Positions 9,642-17,949 of a stretch of 64,000 bases of DNA are shown in pieces. The notes under the pieces were generated by a model, which worked only from the letters and a program-made list of their open reading frames with translations, had not been told where the DNA came from and ran no database searches. The position numbers were made by a program, and so were the translations under genes. The stretch is from positions 3,609 through 67,608 of the forward strand of contig JBDTNL010000014.1 in NCBI GenBank assembly GCA_039933785.1, written 5' to 3'. Every line of letters starts with the position of its first letter. Position 1 is the first letter of the stretch. This stretch comes from JBDTNL01 sp039933785. Its GTDB lineage: Bacteria > Acidobacteriota > Thermoanaerobaculia > Multivoradales > JAGPDF01.

Positions 9642-10858
9642 GCGTCGCCGAACGCGCAGCGATCGAGCGCCTGGTCCTCCACGTGGTGACCGCGGTCAAC
9701 AGTCGCGCGTTGTATCCCGGCAACCATCCCCGCACCCGCGAGGCGATCGACGCCTGGGTGGCCGATCTCGAGCGCGTCCTCGAAGCGCGGGGGCAGACCT
9801 CCATTGCTCTGCTCGCCGTCGACGACGACCTGGTGGTCGACCAGAAACCCATCGCGCAAGGCGGGCTTACCGTTCGGGGCTTCGTCCATGCCCTGCGCCG
9901 GCTGGGTGTGGAGGGACTGACGCTCTCCCGCGGCCTGACCGTGGACGAGGCCCAGCGCTTCCTCGAGGCCTTGGCCGAGCGGAGCGTCGCGGCTTCGACC
10001 CTGCACATTCAGGTGGGGCAGCTGCGGGTCGGTCTCGACGACGAGCGCGGCGGCGAGGGCGGTGGCGCCGGGCTGGCGGGTGGCGTGGGGAGCGATGGCG
10101 AGGGTCCGAGCGAAGGAACCGGCGCTGGGCGCCAAGCCCAGTTGCGGAGCAGCGCCGCTTCCGCCGCCGACGCGGGTGCCCGCTTGCTGGTCGCGGCAGA
10201 GCAGGCGAAGAGCGCGTTCGTGCGTCAGCGCGAACAGCGCGGCGGCGCGGCCCAGCTCGAGCGCCTGGTGTGGACTGCGATGGATGCGCTGGCGCACTCG
10301 GCGCAAGTCATGCTGCCGATGCGCGATCTGCGCACCCACGATGAGCTCACGTTCGCGCACTCGCTGAACGTCTCGTTGCTCGTGCTCGCACACGGCCGGG
10401 CCTTAGGCCTGCGCGGCGAGGTCTTGAAAGACGCCGGATTCGCCGCGCTCATGCACGACATCGGCAAGCTGATGCTGCCGATCGATCTGTTGCACGACCC
10501 TGGCCGGCTTTCGAACGAACAGTGGGCGCTCATGCGGCAGCACCCCGAGCTCGGCGCCGCGATTCTCTGCGAGCAGCGCGATCTGCCTTCGGTAGTGGTG
10601 CTGGCGGCGTACGAGCACCATCTGCGCTTCGACGGTGCACCGAGCTACCCGGTCCTGCGCAGCCAGCGTCGCCCAACGCTCGCCAGCGCGCTCACCGCGG
10701 TCGCCGACACCTTCGACGCCTTCTGCGGTCGCGACCCCAGCCCGGCGCGCCGCGACGCGGCCTTCTCCATGCTCCGCAAGCGCGCCGGCACCTGGCTCGA
10801 CCCGATCCTGGTCGATAGCTTCTGCCGCCTGTTCATGCCTCCGCCCGTGGCGCCGTGA
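9638..10858 (+). CDS. HD-GYP-type phosphohydrolase with degenerate GYP motif
   Basis: 406 residues. An N-terminal domain (about 1-130, with ALYPGNHPRTREAIDAW and LTVDEAQRFLEALAER) parallels that of the upstream HEAT protein, then a Gly-rich linker (GGEGGGAGLAGGVGSDGEG). The C-terminal catalytic domain (about 210-400) keeps the first histidine (HSLNVSLL), the HD pair (LMHDIGKLMLP) and HHLRFDG, but the expected GxGYP reads GAPSYP. HD-GYP enzymes hydrolyse cyclic di-GMP; the altered loop leaves activity and substrate uncertain, as in related HDOD or HD-like regulators. Gene overlaps on both sides (ATGA, GTGA) place it in one operon with the HEAT and phospholipase D genes. Confidence 0.85.
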   Translation: MSVAERAAIERLVLHVVTAVNSRALYPGNHPRTREAIDAWVADLERVLEARGQTSIALLAVDDDLVVDQKPIAQGGLTVRGFVHALRRLGVEGLTLSRGLTVDEAQRFLEALAERSVAASTLHIQVGQLRVGLDDERGGEGGGAGLAGGVGSDGEGPSEGTGAGRQAQLRSSAASAADAGARLLVAAEQAKSAFVRQREQRGGAAQLERLVWTAMDALAHSAQVMLPMRDLRTHDELTFAHSLNVSLLVLAHGRALGLRGEVLKDAGFAALMHDIGKLMLPIDLLHDPGRLSNEQWALMRQHPELGAAILCEQRDLPSVVVLAAYEHHLRFDGAPSYPVLRSQRRPTLASALTAVADTFDAFCGRDPSPARRDAAFSMLRKRAGTWLDPILVDSFCRLFMPPPVAP

Positions 10859-12363
10859 GCGAGCCCTCGCCGCTCGCGCCGCCCGCTCCTTCGCCGAGCA
10901 CGGCACTCGCAGACCAGGCGTTCTCTCGCGCCGCCGGCGCCGCGCTTTCTCATGGCAACAGCGTTCGGCTCTTGAAAGACGGACGCGAGAACTACCCCGC
11001 CATGTTGGAGGCCATTCGATCGGCCAAGCATGCGGTTCACTTCGAGTGCTACTTCATCTGTGATGACGCGGCGGGTCAGGACTTCGCCCGCGCGCTCGGC
11101 GAGCGGGCGCGAGCCGGCGTGCCGGTGCGCCTGGTGTACGACTGGCTGGGCGGGCATAGCACCGCCGGCCGAAAGTTCTGGAACGCGCTCCGCGAACAGG
11201 GCGTCGAGGTGCGGGTCTACAACCCGCCGCGTTTCGACCAGCCCTTTGGCTGGCTCAGCCGCAATCACCGCAAGAGCCTGGTGGTCGACGACCGCATCGC
11301 GTATGTCACCGGTCTTTGCATCGGACAGGCATGGCTCGGCGAGCCGGCGAAAGACATCGAAGCTTGGCGCGACACTGGGATCGAAGTACGGGGCCCGGCA
11401 GTGGCCGAAGTCGCCGCGGCTTTCGCCGACACCTGGGCCGCGATCGGTGATCCGCTGCCGCCGGCCGAGTCGACAGCGCCTTCGGCACTCTCGGATCACG
11501 CCGGCGAGAGCGCCACCGGCGTCGCGGTGCGTGTCGTGGCCGAGTCCGCAGGGAAAGCCGGCATGTTGCGCCTCGACACCTTGGTCGCTGGTCTTGCTCG
11601 CCGGACTCTATGGTTGACGGATGCGTACTACGCCGGGACCGCCGTGTACGTCGAGGCCTTGCGCGCCGCGGCCGGCGACGGAGTGGACGTGCGGCTGCTG
11701 GTGCCGGGCCGCGGCAGCGACCTCTCTCTGGTGCAGGCGGTCTCGCGCGCCGGATATCGATCGTTGCTCGAAGGCGGGGTAAGGGTCTTCGAGTGGAACG
11801 GCCCGATGATTCACGCCAAGACCGCCGTCGCCGATGCCAAGTGGGCGCGCATCGGATCGACCAACCTCAACCTCGCGAGCTGGTTGGGTAACCGCGAGAT
11901 CGATCTGGTGGTCGAGGACGGCGCCTTCGCCTGCGCCATGGAGGCGATGTACCTCGAGGATCTGGAGAACTCGACCGAGATCGTTCTGCGGCCGGGGTTC
12001 CGAGTGCGGCGCGTCGACGGCGGCCGAGTTCGGCGCCGACGTGGCGCCGGAGGCAGCGCCAGCCGCGCCGCAGCGGGCGCCCTGCGTGTGGGCAACGTCG
12101 TCGGAGCCGCGATCACGCGCCGCGTGCTCGGCCCGGCGGAATCGCGACTGATGGCCCAGGCGGGTTTTCTGGTGCTGGTCCTACTGCCGTTGGGGATCTG
12201 GTTCCCGCGTCTCCTCGCCTGGCCCTTGGCCATCCTCTGCGGCTGGGTTGGCTTCGCGCTCTTGCTGGGAGCGTGGAAGAGCCGCCGAGGTGCGGCCCGT
12301 CCTCTGCGCTCGCGTTCCGCCGAACGTGTTGTCGAGGTGGAGAGCAAGGCGCCCGTGCCTTGA
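10855..12363 (+). CDS. Cardiolipin-synthase-like phospholipase D family protein
   Basis: 502 residues beginning at GTG 10855, overlapping the previous stop (GTGA). Two HKD phospholipase D motifs are intact: [10 protein letters not shown] around H138 and [19 protein letters not shown] around H320, the spacing and pairing of bacterial cardiolipin synthases. Unlike classical Cls, there is no N-terminal pair of membrane helices. Instead two hydrophobic helices sit near the C-terminus ([18 protein letters not shown] and a following segment), so the catalytic part is probably tethered by its tail. Likely role: cardiolipin formation or another phosphatidyl transfer at the inner membrane. Confidence 0.88.
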   Translation: MSEPSPLAPPAPSPSTALADQAFSRAAGAALSHGNSVRLLKDGRENYPAMLEAIRSAKHAVHFECYFICDDAAGQDFARALGERARAGVPVRLVYDWLGGHSTAGRKFWNALREQGVEVRVYNPPRFDQPFGWLSRNHRKSLVVDDRIAYVTGLCIGQAWLGEPAKDIEAWRDTGIEVRGPAVAEVAAAFADTWAAIGDPLPPAESTAPSALSDHAGESATGVAVRVVAESAGKAGMLRLDTLVAGLARRTLWLTDAYYAGTAVYVEALRAAAGDGVDVRLLVPGRGSDLSLVQAVSRAGYRSLLEGGVRVFEWNGPMIHAKTAVADAKWARIGSTNLNLASWLGNREIDLVVEDGAFACAMEAMYLEDLENSTEIVLRPGFRVRRVDGGRVRRRRGAGGSASRAAAGALRVGNVVGAAITRRVLGPAESRLMAQAGFLVLVLLPLGIWFPRLLAWPLAILCGWVGFALLLGAWKSRRGAARPLRSRSAERVVEVESKAPVP

Positions 12364-12713
12364 AAAAGCGCGGCGCAGGGCTCGTGTACACGACCGAGAG
12401 CGGCCGAACTTGCGGCGTCTGCGGCTGGCCGAAGGATCGTTGCTCCTGCAGCGCGCCGACTGAGCCGCCCGGCGACGGCAACGTGCGCGTGGGCCGCGAG
12501 ACCAAGGGCCGCGCCGGAAAGGGCGTGACCGTCATCACCGGCTTACCGCTCAGAGGCGCCGAGCTCGAGACGCTCGCGAGCGAGCTCAAGCGCCGCTGCG
12601 GCTCGGGTGGCACGGTGAAGGACGGCGTGGTCGAGATCCAGGGCGATCACCGCGACGCCCTGCTCGTCGAGCTCACGGGGCGAGGCTTCTCGGTCAAACG
12701 CTCGGGAGGGTGA
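12360..12713 (+). CDS. YciH/SUI1-family translation factor with added cysteine cluster
   Basis: 117 residues if translation starts at TTG 12360, which overlaps the previous stop (TTGA). The C-terminal SUI1 fold is clear: [38 protein letters not shown] and [19 protein letters not shown] closely follow the YciH/eIF1 family consensus. The N-terminus has the usual LVYTTESGR start, followed by [14 protein letters not shown], four cysteines in a CxxC-x6-CxC layout that could bind a metal and that the E. coli YciH lacks. Known role of YciH: discrimination of aberrant initiation complexes and stress repression of translation. The operon position after a phospholipase D gene is unexpected. Confidence 0.88.
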   Translation: MKKRGAGLVYTTESGRTCGVCGWPKDRCSCSAPTEPPGDGNVRVGRETKGRAGKGVTVITGLPLRGAELETLASELKRRCGSGGTVKDGVVEIQGDHRDALLVELTGRGFSVKRSGG

Positions 12714-12943
12714 CCGGCCGCCGTTGGGCCTCCCCGCGGTCGCAATTGAGCCCCATCAAGCCCCAAGGCACGCCAAGGCCACCAGTATCTCCTCGACCCG
12801 GATCGCTCCGCTGTGGACAAGTCCGCCGGAGCAGAATCCATCGGCAGGATGGCGCTAGAGGCCCCGAGTCGGCCAGTATTGGCTGACGATCAATTTACCG
12901 CCGCGCCCTTAGAGCCTCGGCAAGCGACTCGCGGAGAATACCC

Positions 12944-14260
12944 ATGGTGAGATGCAAGACTCTGTTCGCGCTCCTCGTTTCAATTGCTTGGGCGACGGCG
13001 GCGCTCGCCGCGGATAGCGCTCCCCACCGCGTCGCAGTCCGCGCCGGGCGTCTGCTCGACCCCGCGACCGGGGCGATGACTCGGGACGCCATCATCTTGA
13101 TCGAAGGCGACCGAGTGACCGCGGCTGGCCCGGGCTTGGCGATCCCCGCCGGCAGCGAGATCGTGGACCTGTCGCATTCCACGGTCCTTCCCGGCCTGAT
13201 CGATTGCCATACTCACGTGACCAGTCAGTCCGGTAACTACTACGACGACCTCTTCCGCCGCAGCCCCATCGACCAGGCGGTCGTCGCGCACGTCTACGCC
13301 AGGCGCACGCTCGAAGCCGGCTTCACCACCATCCGCGACGTCGGATCCTCCGAGTTCATCGACGTCGCCTTGCGCAATGCGATCGAACGCGGCGATGTCG
13401 TCGGCCCACGCATGCTCGTCGCAACGCTCGCCGTAGGGTCGACCGGTGGGCACAACGACCTCTCAGGTTTTTCGCCGTATCTCAAGTTCCAGGGCTTCTC
13501 CGGCATCGCCGACGGCGTCGACGAAATTCGCAAGCTCATCCGCTTCGAGGTCAAGAACGGCGCCGACTGGATCAAGGTCATGGCGACTGCCGGTGTGCTC
13601 TCCGAGGAGGGCTCGGTCGGCGCCCCGCAATACTCGCAAGCCGAGCTCGACGCGGTCGTCGACGAAGCCGCCATGTGGGGCAAGAAAGTCGCCGCCCATG
13701 CCCACGGCGCCGAAGGCATCCGGCGCGCCGCGAAGGCCGGCGTGCGCTCCATCGAGCACGGCGGCATGATCGACGACGAGGGCATCAAGCTCCTGCTCCA
13801 GCACGATGCCTTCCTGGTCCCCGACATCTACACTGACGAGTACATCCTGGCCGAGGCCGGCCCCTTGGGCTTGCCGCAGAAGATCATCGACAAGGAAAAG
13901 GAGCTCCGCGTCCATCAGCTCGCGAATTGGCGCCGCGCCATCGACGCCGGGGTCAAGCTCGCCTTCGGCACCGACGCCGGCGTCTATCCTCACGGCCAGA
14001 ATGCCAAGCAGTTTCACTCCCTGCTCGTGCTCGGGCTGACGCCGCAGCAAGTCATCCGCATGGCGACCACCAACGCGGCCGAGCTCCTCGGTTGGAGCGA
14101 CCGCGTGGGAGCGATCGCTCCCGGACACTTCGCCGACTTGATCGCCGTCGACGGCGACCCGCTTACCGATGTCACCGAGCTCGAGCGCGTCCGCTTCGTC
14201 ATGAAGGGCGGGGTGGTGGTCAAGAGCACCCCAGCAACTGGGGCCGCGCATGCCCACTGA
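12944..14260 (+). CDS. Exported amidohydrolase of the imidazolonepropionase-like family
   Basis: 438 residues with a signal peptide (MVRCKTLFALLVSIAWATAALA). Metal-dependent amidohydrolase landmarks are present: DCHTHVT for the first two histidines, WIKVMATAG with the carboxylated-lysine candidate, AHAHG, IEHGG and a late FGTDAG supplying the catalytic aspartate. This set matches the Sgx9260/Xaa-Pro or Xaa-Arg dipeptidase-like cluster of secreted amidohydrolases, common in Acidobacteriota. It probably hydrolyses a dipeptide or related amide in the periplasm; substrate unknown. GGAG lies about 10 nt before the ATG. The 230 bp before the gene carry no recognisable gene. Confidence 0.9.
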   Translation: MVRCKTLFALLVSIAWATAALAADSAPHRVAVRAGRLLDPATGAMTRDAIILIEGDRVTAAGPGLAIPAGSEIVDLSHSTVLPGLIDCHTHVTSQSGNYYDDLFRRSPIDQAVVAHVYARRTLEAGFTTIRDVGSSEFIDVALRNAIERGDVVGPRMLVATLAVGSTGGHNDLSGFSPYLKFQGFSGIADGVDEIRKLIRFEVKNGADWIKVMATAGVLSEEGSVGAPQYSQAELDAVVDEAAMWGKKVAAHAHGAEGIRRAAKAGVRSIEHGGMIDDEGIKLLLQHDAFLVPDIYTDEYILAEAGPLGLPQKIIDKEKELRVHQLANWRRAIDAGVKLAFGTDAGVYPHGQNAKQFHSLLVLGLTPQQVIRMATTNAAELLGWSDRVGAIAPGHFADLIAVDGDPLTDVTELERVRFVMKGGVVVKSTPATGAAHAH

Positions 14261-14738
14261 TTCCAGCGCGGAGCGCCGCCTGCTGCGGCACACCCTCGCG
14301 ACTCTGGCCTATCGCGCCAGCAAGGTCCTCCGCCAGACCCCGCCGGACTTCGGCGCCTTTCGCGCCGCCCCGGGGAGTCGCGCGGCCGGCGAGATCCTGG
14401 CCCACCTGGGCGATCTTTTCGACTGGGCCTTGACCATGACGCGCGGAGAACCGGTGTATCGAGAGCAGGCAGCGACCACCTGGGCGGAGGATTCGGCGCG
14501 CTTCTTCGCGTGCCTGCAAGAGCTCGATGCCCTCCTCACGGAGGATCAGGCGCTCACCTGCTCGGCGGAAGGACTCTTTCAGGGTCCGATCGCCGACGCG
14601 CTCACCCACGTTGGCCAGCTCGCGTTCATGCGCCGCCTGGCCGGTGAGCCGGTGCGCGGCGAGAGCTACTTCCGGGCCGATATCGCGACCGGCCGCGTCG
14701 GCGCCGAGCAGGCGGCGCCGAGATTCGAATTCGACTGA
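14250..14738 (+). CDS. DinB-family protein
   Basis: 162 residues; the ATG at 14250 lies inside the end of the amidohydrolase gene (11-bp overlap), so the two are co-transcribed. Predicted four-helix bundle. Histidines in AGEILAHLGDLFDW and ADALTHVGQLAFMRRLAGEP are placed like the metal-binding histidines of the DinB/YfiT superfamily, though only two of the usual three are obvious. These proteins include thiol-dependent transferases (bacillithiol or mycothiol) and many members of unknown role. No specific substrate can be proposed. Confidence 0.75.
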   Translation: MPTDSSAERRLLRHTLATLAYRASKVLRQTPPDFGAFRAAPGSRAAGEILAHLGDLFDWALTMTRGEPVYREQAATTWAEDSARFFACLQELDALLTEDQALTCSAEGLFQGPIADALTHVGQLAFMRRLAGEPVRGESYFRADIATGRVGAEQAAPRFEFD

Positions 14739-14740
14739 AG

Positions 14741-15571
14741 ATGAGGTTCTTCACCCTCCTGCTGCGCGGCGCGCAGTCCTTCCCGCTGGCGGTTCGCAAC
14801 GGCTTCAAGCATGGCTTCACCGGCGAAGCGGCGCGGCTCGCCTACTTCTTCTTTCTTTCGCTCTTCCCGCTGCTGCTCGTGCTCTTCGCGCTTTCCGGTT
14901 ACTTCGGCGGCGCGGCGTCTTTTCACGCCTTGATTCGCGCGGTCGAGGACCTGGTGCCACAGGAGAGCGCGCCGATGCTCGACCGCTTCGCCAGCAAGCT
15001 CGCGAGCGAACGGCGTCCTGACGTCCTCTCGGTGGGCCTTGCTCTCGCCGCGTGGTCGGCATCGGGTGTTTTCGCGGCGCTCTCCGAAGCGCTCAACCGC
15101 ATCCACGGCGCGACGCACGAGAGCGGCTGGCTGCGCCGGCGTCTGCGCGCCATCCTGCTGCTCGCCGTGGTCTGTGCGCTGCTCGCGGTCGCCGCGACCG
15201 GCCTGCTCCTGCTGCCGAGTCTGCTCGGCGTCGTCGGCGCGGCCGGCCTCGGCAACACGGCGGCTGGGCCAGTGGTCTTCCTATTGCTCGCGGCGACGCT
15301 GTTCCTGGTGTTCTATCTCCTGCCCGATCGCGATCTCGCACGGCAACGCATGGAGACCGCGGTCGGCGCGCTCTTCGGCACCGCGCTCCTCTTTCTTGCC
15401 GCCTGGGGCTTCCGCCGCTATGTTCACCGCATCGCGAACTTTAGCGCCGTGTACGGGGTCGTCGCGGGCGCCATCCTGCTGCTGATCTGGATGTACGTCG
15501 CAGCCTTGATGATCCTGCTCGCCGCCGAACTCGGCGCCGCGATCTCGGGCGGCAGAAAGAAGGCCAAATAG
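14741..15571 (+). CDS. YihY/BrkB-family inner membrane protein
   Basis: 276 residues with six predicted membrane helices. The family signatures are visible: GFTGEAARLAYFFFLSLFPLL near the N-terminus, LALAAWSASGVFAALSEALNRIHGA, FYLLPDRDLARQRMETAVGALF, and the closing YGVVAGAILLLIWMYVAALMILLAAELGA. Once annotated as ribonuclease BN, the family is now regarded as membrane proteins of unclear role. Two bases separate it from the DinB-like gene. It converges on the DtxR-family gene; the 88-bp gap contains a CCGGTC/GACCGG inverted repeat that could act as a terminator. Confidence 0.9.
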   Translation: MRFFTLLLRGAQSFPLAVRNGFKHGFTGEAARLAYFFFLSLFPLLLVLFALSGYFGGAASFHALIRAVEDLVPQESAPMLDRFASKLASERRPDVLSVGLALAAWSASGVFAALSEALNRIHGATHESGWLRRRLRAILLLAVVCALLAVAATGLLLLPSLLGVVGAAGLGNTAAGPVVFLLLAATLFLVFYLLPDRDLARQRMETAVGALFGTALLFLAAWGFRRYVHRIANFSAVYGVVAGAILLLIWMYVAALMILLAAELGAAISGGRKKAK

Positions 15572-15659
15572 CGCTCTAAATAGTGCTCAGGCGATTCGCC
15601 AGTCCTCGCCGGTCAGGCCGACCGGAACCAGCGAGCTTCGGAGTCGGTCGGCGACCGGC

Positions 15660-16325
15660 TCATGACGTGGGTTCGACCAAGACCTTGGACGCGGCGCGAA
15701 AGCCCAGGCTGATTCGCTCGCCGCCTTCGCGCCGGAGTTGGACCGCGTCCGCGGTTTCGTCGCGCTCCGACACTGTCACGATGCGCCCCGGCATCAGCCC
15801 GCGCGCCTCGGCCAGACGCAGGAACTCAGGGCTCTGATCGGTGATCCGTGCCACGCGCACGCGGCGCTTCACCGGACAGAGGAGCAGGCTCGGCAGATCA
15901 GGTTCCTCGACCACGCCGCGGGGCCCCGGAATCGGATCGCCATGCGGATCGACGGTAGGGAAGCCGAGCAGCTCATCCATGCGCTCGACCACGCGCTCGG
16001 AAATCACGTGCTCCAACCGCTCGGCCTCGTCGTGCACTTCGCTCCAATCGAGCCCCAGCACCTTGACCAGGAAGAGCTCGACCAGGCGGTGCCGGCGCAG
16101 CACGTGCCCGGCGAGCTGCAGTCCTGCCGGCGTGAGTCGCACGCCGCTGTAGGGCTCGTAGGTGACGAGGTTGCTGTCGGCGAGGGTCTTCACCATCGAG
16201 GTCACTGTCCCGTTGGTGACTCGCAGAGCGGTCGCGATCTGGCCCATGCTCACCAGCCCGCCGCCGCCGCGCGGTTGCTCGAGCAGGATGCACTTGAGGT
16301 AGTCCTCGACAGTGCTGGTCACCAT
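15660..16325 (-). CDS. DtxR/MntR-family metal-dependent transcriptional regulator
   Basis: 221 residues. Domain 1 (about 1-65) is a winged helix with VEDYLKCILLEQ and a recognition region MGQIATALRVTNGTVTSMVKTLADSNLVTYEPYSGVRLTPAG. Domain 2 (about 70-135) has HRLVELFLVKVLGLDWSEVHDEAERLEHVISERVVERMDELLG, with the H, E and H/E ligand positions of the MntR/DtxR metal sites. A C-terminal SH3-like FeoA domain follows (about 145-220). It should repress metal-uptake genes when iron or manganese is abundant. A perfect TTTTGA-N4-TCAAAA palindrome about 20 bp upstream of its ATG is a candidate operator. Confidence 0.93.
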   Translation of the reverse strand: MVTSTVEDYLKCILLEQPRGGGGLVSMGQIATALRVTNGTVTSMVKTLADSNLVTYEPYSGVRLTPAGLQLAGHVLRRHRLVELFLVKVLGLDWSEVHDEAERLEHVISERVVERMDELLGFPTVDPHGDPIPGPRGVVEEPDLPSLLLCPVKRRVRVARITDQSPEFLRLAEARGLMPGRIVTVSERDETADAVQLRREGGERISLGFRAASKVLVEPTS

Positions 16326-16344
16326 GGCGTGTGTAGGCTACTCT

Positions 16345-16360
16345 TTTTGAGTGGTCAAAA
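16345..16360. promoter_or_regulatory. Palindrome TTTTGA-GTGG-TCAAAA, candidate DtxR/MntR operator
   Basis: Perfect 6-bp arms with a 4-bp spacer, 20-35 bp upstream of the DtxR-family start at 16325, in the position of its own promoter. AT-rich in a GC-rich background, so it stands out. Autoregulation is inferred from position and symmetry; the sequence does not prove which protein binds. Confidence 0.5.
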
Positions 16361-16421
16361 TCACCTCGAGAGTCGGATGTCTCCTCCTCACTCGTGGTGC
16401 AGACACAACCCCGCTTCGGAT

Positions 16422-16736
16422 CGCGGCTTCGGCGACGCCGGCGACCTTTCCGCCATGGTGGTCCTCGATATCCCGCGCAAGCAGGCGAACGACGGCTACG
16501 CGCCGGACCTCGTGCGCTCGGTGTCCTCGCACGACCTCTCGCATGGATTCAGCGGCTTCCTCGAGCTCGCTGGATTCCGGAGCCCGAGCGGCGATCGGGA
16601 CTATCGAGGGTACTTCGACACCGGAGTGACCATGGCTCTCGGGCCTAGCGGTCAAATCGACACCGGGCTGCGCGTCGGACTCACGCGCACTGCGGACGAT
16701 CTCGCACTCTTCTTCGGTGTCGCCTGGCGAATCTAG
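16422..16736 (+). pseudogene. C-terminal remnant of an outer-membrane transporter-type beta-barrel
   Basis: About 104 codons ending at TAG 16736 read RGFGDAGDLSAMVVLDIPR... then FSGFLELAGFRSPS, YFDTGVTMALGPSGQIDTG and a closing LALFFGVAWRI. Alternating hydrophobic strands, the FDTG turn and the terminal aromatic-x-aromatic-like ending fit the last strands of PF13557-like (Phenol_MetA_deg) transporter barrels. There is no signal peptide or N-terminal barrel half: the frame runs upstream into sequence antisense to the DtxR-family gene. An ATG at 16455 could start only 93 residues. Best read as a 5'-deleted gene fragment. Confidence 0.6.
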
Positions 16737-17264
16737 TTCGGGCGCCAGGCGCGCTTCATCAAATCGGCGTACACCGCCTTGGAACGTTCCGCGCTGTAGT
16801 GCTCGACCTGCTCGCGGCTACTGACCAGCAGTTCCAGGCTCGGCGCCTCGGCCGCCTGGCTGACGAAGTAGGCGAACTGGTGGCCGGTGCCGATCATCCG
16901 CATTCCATGAGCTTTGCCGACGGGTCAACGACCAATGGCCGCGGTCATGGATCGTCTCGGGTTCGATGTCCGCCCACTCGACGTAGAGATAGGTCAGGTC
17001 GGAGAACAGGTAGAGATCATCGCCGCCGAGAAATCCGCCGCTTTGGTCCTCGAGGTCGGTGGCCTGGGCCGTGTAGTGGCCGGCCACGGCGTCGGTGTCC
17101 AGGTCGGGCGACGCCGCCTGGACCGCGGCAACGCGTTTCTGGAGGCCCTTCAGGACTTCGGCCGCGCTGGGCGCGCCCCGCGGACTCGATGCTTGTGGAA
17201 CCAAGATCCCGAACAGCAGGACGGCGGTGGTGCGTTGTCCTCGCTTCGTCATCCGGAGGGTCAT
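16733..17264 (-). pseudogene. Exported hypothetical protein gene with an apparent frameshift
   Basis: From ATG 17264 (overlapping the stop of the MobA-like gene, ATGA) the frame gives a signal-peptide-like start, then LKGLQKRVAAVQAASPDLDTDAVAGHYTAQ and LTYLYVEWADIEPETIHDRGHW. Around 16920 the sensible reading moves to another frame, which continues VGKAHGMRMIGTGHQFAYF, SQAAEAPSLELLVSS and ends AVYADLMKRAWRPN at the TAG 16735-16733. One extra C in the GACCCG at about 16921 would account for it. The unshifted frame stops at about 16822. Function unrecognised. It may be a true pseudogene or a base-calling error. Confidence 0.6.
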
Positions 17265-17875
17265 CGCCAATCCTCGCCCCGCGAGAGCGCGGCGTAGTCC
17301 TCTGGAGTGTCGACATCCCGCACGCAGCCGGGATCGTCGACCTCTAGGATGACCAGATGCTGCGCGTGACGCTCACGGAGTTGCCGCAGACCCACCTCGA
17401 GATCGAGGGTCAAGATCTCAGGGACCAGCGCCGGAGCGATCGCCAACGGATGCCCGCTCTGCCCGCCGTAGCGCGGCTGGGCGAGCCAGGCTCCGGCCGG
17501 TTGCGACAGCGCGGCGATCACGCGCTTCACGGTATCGCCGCGCAGCAGCGGCAGATCGGCGGGGCAGATCACCAGCGGCGTCGCCATAGTCTGCGCGGCC
17601 GGCCCGCCGCCGAATGCCGCGATGCCCGCCCAGAGCGTGGAGAGCATCCCGCGTTCAAATTGCGGATTCAGCGCGAGCTCCAGGCCTTGGCCCGCTGCGA
17701 ACGCCTCGAGATCGGAATTCCCCGGGGCCGTGACCACGACGATCCGCTCGACGCCGCCGTCCCGAAGCGCCGACACCGTGGCGCCGATCACGGTCGATCC
17801 GCGAAACGGCAACAGCAGCTTGGGTGCCCCCATGCGCCGCGAGCTCCCGGCCGCCGGCAAGATCGCAATGCTCAT
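17261..17875 (-). CDS. MobA/MocA-like nucleotidyltransferase
   Basis: 204 residues of the NTP-transferase fold (MobA-like, PF12804). The nucleotide-binding signature is LPAAGSSRRMGAPKLLLPF at residues 6-24; a metal-binding ICPADLPLL and a substrate-loop GGQSGHPLAI follow. These fit molybdenum cofactor cytidylyl/guanylyltransferases such as MocA and the related CoxC-like proteins, rather than sugar nucleotidyltransferases. Likely role: attach CMP or GMP to molybdopterin for a molybdoenzyme encoded elsewhere. The start region is divergent from the MBL-fold gene at 17950. Confidence 0.82.
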   Translation of the reverse strand: MSIAILPAAGSSRRMGAPKLLLPFRGSTVIGATVSALRDGGVERIVVVTAPGNSDLEAFAAGQGLELALNPQFERGMLSTLWAGIAAFGGGPAAQTMATPLVICPADLPLLRGDTVKRVIAALSQPAGAWLAQPRYGGQSGHPLAIAPALVPEILTLDLEVGLRQLRERHAQHLVILEVDDPGCVRDVDTPEDYAALSRGEDWR

Positions 17876-17949
17876 CGGGGCAATTCTACGCGCCCGCCGA
17901 GCGCGGCCGCAGGCGCGCGGAGGCCCTTGATGCAGATAGCATCCGGAAG

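Noticed and set aside
12868..12887. Imperfect inverted repeat GTCGGCC-N6-GGCTGAC upstream of the amidohydrolase gene
   Set aside because: One mismatch, no promoter-like elements around it, and GC-rich arms are common by chance here.
15738..16736. 332-residue plus-strand open frame
   Set aside because: The first two thirds are antisense to the DtxR-family gene. Only the last about 104 codons resemble a protein and are kept as a barrel remnant.
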